Shown: positions 59,021 through 64,000 of the stretch, piece by piece
Layout of the letters: each line of letters begins with the position of its first letter
How positions within the stretch are numbered: the first letter of the stretch is position 1
Assembly (NCBI GenBank): GCA_045592625.1
Contig: JAZNVC010000004.1
Coordinates: 62,001-126,000, forward strand
Reading direction: 5' to 3'
Source of the DNA: SIG607 sp045592625
Lineage (GTDB): Bacteria > Bacillota > Clostridia > Oscillospirales > Acutalibacteraceae
Length of the DNA: 64,000 nt
Notes under the pieces: generated by a model
Database searches by the model: none
Told to the model about the DNA's origin: nothing
What the model saw: the letters and a program-made list of their open reading frames with translations, nothing else
Translations under genes and position numbers: made by a program

Positions 59021-61645
59021 TTATTCTCCTATCTGATTTTTAACTATATCGTTAACTGCCAAAACAGCTTTGTCGGCTAAGGAGATGTCCTTGCCGCCTG
59101 CCATAGCAAAATCGGGACGTCCGCCGCCCTTTCCCCCAGCAATTTCGGCAACTGCACGAACAATTTGTCCTGCATTTGCACCCATTTTAACAGCTTGGCT
59201 TGAACAAGCGGCAGCAAATGAAAGTTTTCCGTCATTTATACCTGCAAATACAGCAACAGCCAACGGGTTATCTCCCTTTACCTTTTCAGCCATAGAACGA
59301 ATTTCTTCACTTGATGCACCGTCAAGAACTGCAGAAACTACTGTAACGCCGCCGATAACTTCAGCCTTTTTCATAATATCGTCAAGTTTGCCACCTGCAA
59401 GTTTTGCCTCAAGAGCAGCAATCTTTTTATCTTTTTCTTTGCTTTCACTGACAAGGGCTGCCGTACGTACTGCAAGTTCTTCAAAATTAGCACATTTTTG
59501 TGCAGCAGCGGCACTATCTATAATTTCCTTATAGTGAATAAGGGTATCCAGTACGTTTACGCCTGTAACCGCTTCAATTCTTCTGACACCTGCTGCAATA
59601 CCCGATTCGCTTATAATGTGGAAAAGTCCGATTTTAGCGGTATTGCTAACGTGAGTACCGCCACAAAGTTCAACCGACTTATTACCTGCGGCAACAACCC
59701 TAACAACGTCACCGTATTTTTCGCCGAACAGTGCCATAGCACCAAGTTTTTTAGCTTCGTCTATAGGCATTTCACTATTAAGAACCTCAATGCCCGAAAG
59801 GATAGCACCGTTTACAAATGCTTCAACTTCGTTGATTTCATCCTTTGTTAATGCCGAGAAATGAGTAAAGTCGAAACGTACAGCCTTATCGTTAACAAGC
59901 TGACCTGCCTGCTCTACGTGGGTGCCAAGCACATTTCTCAGCCCTGCCTGTAAAAGATGGGCTGCAGTATGGTTTCTTCTTATAGCATTTCTTCTTATAG
60001 TATCAATAACAACATTCACTTCGTCATCAGCGGTAAATATACCTTTTGCCTGAGTTCCGAAATGCATAAACACTCCACCGTTTTTAGTGGTGTTTTCAAC
60101 AACGAAACAGCCGTTTTCGGTCTCTATTATACCTGTATCGCCAACCTGTCCGCCGCTTTCCGCATAAAAACAGGTAGTATCAAGAACTATTATACCGCGA
60201 CTGCCTTCGCTTATAGCGTCAACCCTTTGACCGTCAACAACAATAGCCTTTATTTGAGCCTTTGTCACTTCGTCTGTATAACCGGTAAATATAGTTTCTT
60301 CTACGTTATCAAATGAAATTCCGTCACTCTTCCAAGACTCAGCATTGGCAGCTTTTCTGCCTTCTCTTGCCTTTTGTCTCTGCTGTTGCATAAGAGCATT
60401 AAAGGTTTCCTCGTCAACGGTCATATTCTTTTCGGCAAGAATATCCTTGGTTAAGTCAAGGGGGAAGCCGTAGGTATCATAAAGACGGAATGCATCCTCA
60501 CCCGAAACAACACCACCGTCTTTGGTAATGTCGGCAATAATAGCAAGACCCTGGTCAATAGTCTTTGCAAATGCCGCTTCTTCGGTAGCAAGAACCTTTT
60601 TAATAAGAGTTTCTTTTTCGTCAAGCTCGATATATGCACCTTTGTTTTCTTTAATTACAGCCTCGCACATTTCTACCAAAAAAGGACGGTTAATTCCAAG
60701 CATTTTTCCGTGACGTGCAGCACGTCTTATAAGACGGCGGAGAACATAACCTCTGCCTTCGTTAGAGGGCATAATACCGTCGCTTATCATAAAGGTGGCG
60801 GCACGGCTATGGTCGGTAATAGCACGAATGGAAATATCGTTTTTGCTGTCTTTTCCGTAGGTTTTGCCCGAAATAGCACAAACTGTATTAATAACATTTC
60901 TTATGGTGTCAACCTCGAACATATTGTCAACATCCTGCATTACGCAAGCAAGACGCTCAAGTCCCATACCAGTATCAATGTTTTTGTGTTCAAGCTCGGT
61001 ATAAGTGCCGTCTCCCATATTATTAAACTGTGAAAATACATTGTTCCAGATTTCCATATATCTGTCACATTCACAGCCGGGTTTACAGTCAGGGGAACCG
61101 CATCCGTATTTTATTCCTCTGTCGAAATAAATCTCACTGCAAGGACCGCAAGGACCGGTACCGTGCTCCCAGAAGTTATCGGCTTTGCCAAGACGAACTA
61201 TATGCTTTTCATCTACACCTATTTTATCCTTCCATATAGCATAGGCTTCATCATCTTCTTCGTAAACAGAGGGCCAAAGAAGGTCTTTTGGAATTTGGAG
61301 GGTTTCGGTTAAAAACTCCCACGCCCACGCTATTGCTTCGTTTTTAAAGTAATCTCCAAAGGAAAAGTTACCAAGCATTTCAAAATATGTACCGTGACGT
61401 GCAGTGTGACCTACACGCTCAAGGTCAGGAGTACGGATACACTTCTGACAGGTTGTAACACGGTTTCTCGGAGGGGTAACCTCACCCGTAAAGTATTTTT
61501 TCATTGGTGCCATACCCGAATTAATAAGCAAAAGAGATTTATCGTTACTGGGTACCAGTGAAAAACTGCCCAGTCTTAAATGCCCTTTGCTCTCAAAAAA
61601 ACTTAAATATTTTTCTCTTAAATCATTAAGGGATGTCCATTGCAT
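59021..61645 (-). CDS. alaS: alanyl-tRNA synthetase
   Basis: The 874-aa enzyme has the N-terminal class II catalytic core (MQWTSLNDLREKYLSFFESK, RHGTYFEMLGNFSFGDYFKN), an editing domain with HTAAHLLQAGLR and ELCGGTHVSNTAKIGLFH, and a C-terminal DHHA1 domain (AAACSSQAVKMGANAGQIVR, GGKGGGRPDFAMAGGKD). It charges tRNA-Ala and edits Ser/Gly. It is the first gene of the HIT/APRT/comEC/holA run; GCGAGGAA lies upstream of the ATG. No T-box precedes it, unlike the Ala T-box operon at 38 kb. Confidence 0.96.
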   Translation of the reverse strand: MQWTSLNDLREKYLSFFESKGHLRLGSFSLVPSNDKSLLLINSGMAPMKKYFTGEVTPPRNRVTTCQKCIRTPDLERVGHTARHGTYFEMLGNFSFGDYFKNEAIAWAWEFLTETLQIPKDLLWPSVYEEDDEAYAIWKDKIGVDEKHIVRLGKADNFWEHGTGPCGPCSEIYFDRGIKYGCGSPDCKPGCECDRYMEIWNNVFSQFNNMGDGTYTELEHKNIDTGMGLERLACVMQDVDNMFEVDTIRNVINTVCAISGKTYGKDSKNDISIRAITDHSRAATFMISDGIMPSNEGRGYVLRRLIRRAARHGKMLGINRPFLVEMCEAVIKENKGAYIELDEKETLIKKVLATEEAAFAKTIDQGLAIIADITKDGGVVSGEDAFRLYDTYGFPLDLTKDILAEKNMTVDEETFNALMQQQRQKAREGRKAANAESWKSDGISFDNVEETIFTGYTDEVTKAQIKAIVVDGQRVDAISEGSRGIIVLDTTCFYAESGGQVGDTGIIETENGCFVVENTTKNGGVFMHFGTQAKGIFTADDEVNVVIDTIRRNAIRRNHTAAHLLQAGLRNVLGTHVEQAGQLVNDKAVRFDFTHFSALTKDEINEVEAFVNGAILSGIEVLNSEMPIDEAKKLGAMALFGEKYGDVVRVVAAGNKSVELCGGTHVSNTAKIGLFHIISESGIAAGVRRIEAVTGVNVLDTLIHYKEIIDSAAAAQKCANFEELAVRTAALVSESKEKDKKIAALEAKLAGGKLDDIMKKAEVIGGVTVVSAVLDGASSEEIRSMAEKVKGDNPLAVAVFAGINDGKLSFAAACSSQAVKMGANAGQIVRAVAEIAGGKGGGRPDFAMAGGKDISLADKAVLAVNDIVKNQIGE

Positions 61646-61694
61646 TTTGGGTTCCTCGCTTTATAAATAAATATTATAATATATATACGTAGTT

Positions 61695-61723
61695 ATTATA
61701 TACCCTGTTCTTTTGTTTGTCAA
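61695..61723 (-). promoter_or_regulatory. promoter of alaS
   Basis: On the - strand TTGACA (61718-61723), a 17-bp spacer and TATAAT (61695-61700), a perfect match. Its -35 box overlaps the end of the penicillin-binding protein gene. Confidence 0.85.
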
Positions 61724-63300
61724 CGATTTAAAAGCCTAAGGGATAGTTCCTTAAAGATTTCCATTGCCTGTTTTTCTTTGCCGAAACTATCCTCAACAAG
61801 TACGGTAACTATATAGGTCGGATTATCATACGGAAAAAAGCCGCAAAACCAAGAATGCTCTACTTCTCTGCCGTTTTCTTTTTGTCCCGTTTGTGCCGTT
61901 GCAGTTTTTCCGGCACAGTCGATTCCCACAAGAACACTTTGTGCCGTCCCGTACAAAACAACCCTTTTAAGAGCCGTTTTAATTATATCCGCAGTTTCCT
62001 TGCTCATAGCCTTTACTTTAGAGGGTTCTTGCTCATACTCGGTAATACCGTTTTTCATTATCCCCTCAATAACGGTAGGCTTATGATAAACACCGCCACA
62101 AGCTATAGCTTCGTAAAGAGACAAAAGGGTTACGGGAGAAGCCATAAGACTGCCCTGACCAATGGATAGGTTGGCAAGTGCAAGAGAACTTTCAAGATCT
62201 TTTGTGTCGGGCATTTTTTCATTCTTTGTTTCTACTCCTTTGCACAGTTCTTTTTTATATCCAAAACCAAACACAGAAGCGGTTTTTACTATATTTTCAG
62301 CCTTTACTAAAGGTGCTAAACTGTAAAAGAAACTGTTACAGGAAAAGGAGAGTGCATCGTATAAATTAACGTTACCGTGTCCCTCACTTTTGTGACAGGA
62401 AAATTCCTTGTTTCCTATTAAGTTTTTTCCGGTACAGTTAACCGAAAAGCCTTTTGTTTGTTGCCCCTCAAGACAAGAAACGGCTACACAGGGTTTGAAA
62501 ACCGAGCCCACGTTAAAGCTCATAAGACATCTGTTTAAAAAGGGTGCATCCTCGCTGTTTAAACTTTCTTTAATATTGTTTGCATCAAAGTTCGGTCGGC
62601 TTACCATTCCCCTTATCTTTCCGCTTCCCGCTTGGCTTATAATAACTGCACCTTTTTCCAAATCAGCAGTTACCTCTTCAAGTATTTTTTGTACGTTTTT
62701 ATCTATTGTCAGTACCACTCCGTTAAACCGCACCTCTTTATGCTCGTTTACCTGAGGTTCTATACCGCTGAGCATCTCGCCGTTTGCCGAAGTAAAAAGT
62801 TTTACAGTTAATTTTTTATTGCTTGAAAGAATGTCGTCATAGGCTTTTTCTATTCCCGAAACACCTTGATTTTCATTATTCAGATATCCCAAAAGATGAG
62901 AACAAAATCCGCTTTCGGTTATATGATCCGAGCTTTTAACAGTCACTATACCTGCACATTTTATTTCTTTTTTAACCTCTATAATTACCGCCTTTTGATT
63001 TTTAAGTTTAGCAAGTACCTCCAGTTTTTCTTCTCCGTAAAGCACGTTACTGACATACATTACGGCTGTAGGCGTAGGGGTTACAACAGCATATATTTTC
63101 TCTTTATCCTCTGTAAGTATATCACCGTTTGTATCAAAGATATTTCCTCTTAAATTCGAAAGGGTAATAACCTTTACGTTTTGTTCGCTTGATACCTTTA
63201 TTTTTTCATCCTCCATTATAAGCATTATACGGACAATTCCTCCTAAAAAGAGTGCGAAAACAAGTACTAAGCAAATAGAAATTCTTAATGGTTTAAACAA
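61720..63300 (-). CDS. penicillin-binding protein transpeptidase (PBP2/SpoVD-like), KTA variant
   Basis: The protein of about 526 aa has an N-terminal membrane anchor (ISICLVLVFALFLGGIVRIM), a PBP dimerisation region and the transpeptidase domain. SxxK is in FNVGSVFKPCV, SxN in SFSCNSFFYS and the third motif in CAGKTATAQTG, i.e. KTA instead of the usual KTG. It cross-links septal or cortex peptidoglycan at the outer membrane face. The start is probably TTG 63300, with GGGGTG upstream; GTG 63309 overlaps that SD. The SD lies in the 3' arm of a hairpin. Confidence 0.84.
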   Translation of the reverse strand: MFKPLRISICLVLVFALFLGGIVRIMLIMEDEKIKVSSEQNVKVITLSNLRGNIFDTNGDILTEDKEKIYAVVTPTPTAVMYVSNVLYGEEKLEVLAKLKNQKAVIIEVKKEIKCAGIVTVKSSDHITESGFCSHLLGYLNNENQGVSGIEKAYDDILSSNKKLTVKLFTSANGEMLSGIEPQVNEHKEVRFNGVVLTIDKNVQKILEEVTADLEKGAVIISQAGSGKIRGMVSRPNFDANNIKESLNSEDAPFLNRCLMSFNVGSVFKPCVAVSCLEGQQTKGFSVNCTGKNLIGNKEFSCHKSEGHGNVNLYDALSFSCNSFFYSLAPLVKAENIVKTASVFGFGYKKELCKGVETKNEKMPDTKDLESSLALANLSIGQGSLMASPVTLLSLYEAIACGGVYHKPTVIEGIMKNGITEYEQEPSKVKAMSKETADIIKTALKRVVLYGTAQSVLVGIDCAGKTATAQTGQKENGREVEHSWFCGFFPYDNPTYIVTVLVEDSFGKEKQAMEIFKELSLRLLNR

Positions 63301-63333
63301 AAAAATCACCCCAAGTAGTTTTACTCAGGGTGA
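63299..63333 (-). terminator. terminator-like hairpin between the U32 and PBP genes, hiding the PBP SD
   Basis: On the - strand TCACCC (63333-63328) pairs with GGGTGA (63311-63306) around a 15-16-nt loop, followed by a run of seven T's at 63305-63299. The 3' arm contains the GGGGTG used as SD of the PBP gene. Confidence 0.65.
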
Positions 63334-63338
63334 AAAAA

Positions 63339-64000
63339 TTATTCGTTTTTCATTCTTAAAAGAGAACCTACAGGAACTTCTCTTTCATAAGGAATTTTAA
63401 CGGTCATCATAGGATGCGGGGCGTTATCAATAGCATTATCATTCCCGTCGTAAAGCTCTTTTACCGTAAAGGTAAAGGGCTTTTCTTTAACCGCAAGACA
63501 GTCAAATTCCTGACCGACAAAAAATTTATTTTTCATTATAGCAACAATTTTTCCGTCTTCGTATCCCGTTACAACGGCGGCTACCGAATAATCACGCACA
63601 TATCCTGCACTTTCATAGGTCTGATTTGGTGTGCCGAAATAAAAACCCGTACTATATGGACGGTGGCTTATTTTATCAAGCTCTTCATTGATAAATCCTT
63701 CCAGTTTCCACTCACCGTCTGCATTTTTCAGACTGTCAAGGGCGGCTCTGTAAGCATTGGTAGTAACAGCAACATAATAATGAGATTTTGCCCTGCCTTC
63801 AATTTTAATACTGTCAACACCCGCTTGGCTTAGCCTATCCAGATAGGGTGCCATACACATATCGTTAGCATTCAAAATATAACTTCCCTTATCGGTATCT
63901 GTTATATCGAAATACTGTCCGGGGCGCTTTTCTTCCACAAGAGAATATTTCCAACGGCAAGGCTGTGCACAGTCTCCCCTGTTGGCATCTCTGCCGGTCA
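63339..64000 (-). CDS. peptidase U32 family protein, 5' end beyond the window
   Basis: A partial protein of about 220 residues at the C-terminal side. The frame is open to the window edge. The peptidase U32 signature RDANRGDCAQPCRWKYSLVE is split by the nominal GTG at 63938, which is therefore internal. Further blocks: GSYILNANDMCMAPYLDRLS, GVDSIKIEGRAKSHYYVAVT. U32 proteins are collagenase-like peptidases or, in some families, rRNA/cofactor hydroxylation factors. The direction and end at 63339 are clear; the start is missing. Confidence 0.88.
   Translation of the reverse strand, partial: TGRDANRGDCAQPCRWKYSLVEEKRPGQYFDITDTDKGSYILNANDMCMAPYLDRLSQAGVDSIKIEGRAKSHYYVAVTTNAYRAALDSLKNADGEWKLEGFINEELDKISHRPYSTGFYFGTPNQTYESAGYVRDYSVAAVVTGYEDGKIVAIMKNKFFVGQEFDCLAVKEKPFTFTVKELYDGNDNAIDNAPHPMMTVKIPYEREVPVGSLLRMKNE

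Noticed and set aside
63339..63938. Taking the GTG at 63938 as the real start of the U32 gene
   Set aside because: The frame continues upstream with the conserved U32 signature, so the true start lies outside the window.

Overview
The window looks like a chromosomal segment of an anaerobic low-GC Bacillota of class Clostridia, most likely a gut Oscillospirales/Ruminococcaceae-type bacterium. The evidence is the operon layout and gene content: an intact S10-spc-alpha ribosomal cluster, a short archaeal-type ProS, an NfnAB-like flavoprotein pair, a GGGtGRT/NifU-like pair, VanW and dockerin proteins, strong AAGGAGG ribosome binding sites, frequent TTG/GTG starts, and many consensus sigma-A promoters with 16-17 bp spacers. 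This assignment is inferred from content; no marker tree was run.

Layout. 1-5.4 kb: a small HTH regulator, the GGGtGRT and Fe-S scaffold-like genes, a large secreted CHAP/SH3/dockerin protein, and an approximately 355-nt transcript-like unit without a sizeable ORF. 5.5-18.1 kb (+ strand): NfnA/NfnB-like subunits, two tandem metallophosphoesterases, a PHP phosphatase on the opposite strand, then ymdB, an orphan oligopeptide-binding lipoprotein, Asp23/YloU, DAK2/YloV, recG and a YdcF-like protein. 18.1-20.5 kb (- strand): a SulP transporter and two half-size chromate-type transporters.

20.6-36.3 kb (- strand): the ribosomal superoperon rpsJ to rplQ, 32 genes including secY, adk, map, a KOW protein, infA and rpoA. 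It starts with a structured leader that carries a terminator hairpin, probably an L4-type attenuator. 36.4-44.5 kb (- strand): an alanine-type T-box controlling an Lrp/AsnC regulator and an aminotransferase, then a beta-propeller-like unknown, a YnbB-type PLP enzyme, a GNAT, two M42 peptidases and murD. 44.5-52.6 kb: a PutP-like symporter with a TetR regulator, a 57-aa membrane microprotein, acpP, proS, a holin-like small protein, VanW and an O-antigen-ligase-like protein.

52.6-54.0 kb is the accessory part. Two arrays of short, non-identical hairpins joined by conserved AT-rich linkers (ATATCA-type) flank one membrane-anchored ORF next to tRNA-Ser(GGA). Linker and loop orientation invert partway through each array. 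54.0-64.0 kb (- strand): WYL regulator, RNase M5-like Toprim protein, holA, a comEC without its metallo-lactamase part, a phosphoribosyltransferase, HIT, alaS, a penicillin-binding protein whose KTG box reads KTA, and a U32 peptidase cut by the window end.

The most unusual items are the hairpin arrays with their cassette, the orphan structured transcript at 5.0-5.4 kb, the Ala T-box on a regulator/aminotransferase pair, and a chromate transporter gene that appears to start at ATT.
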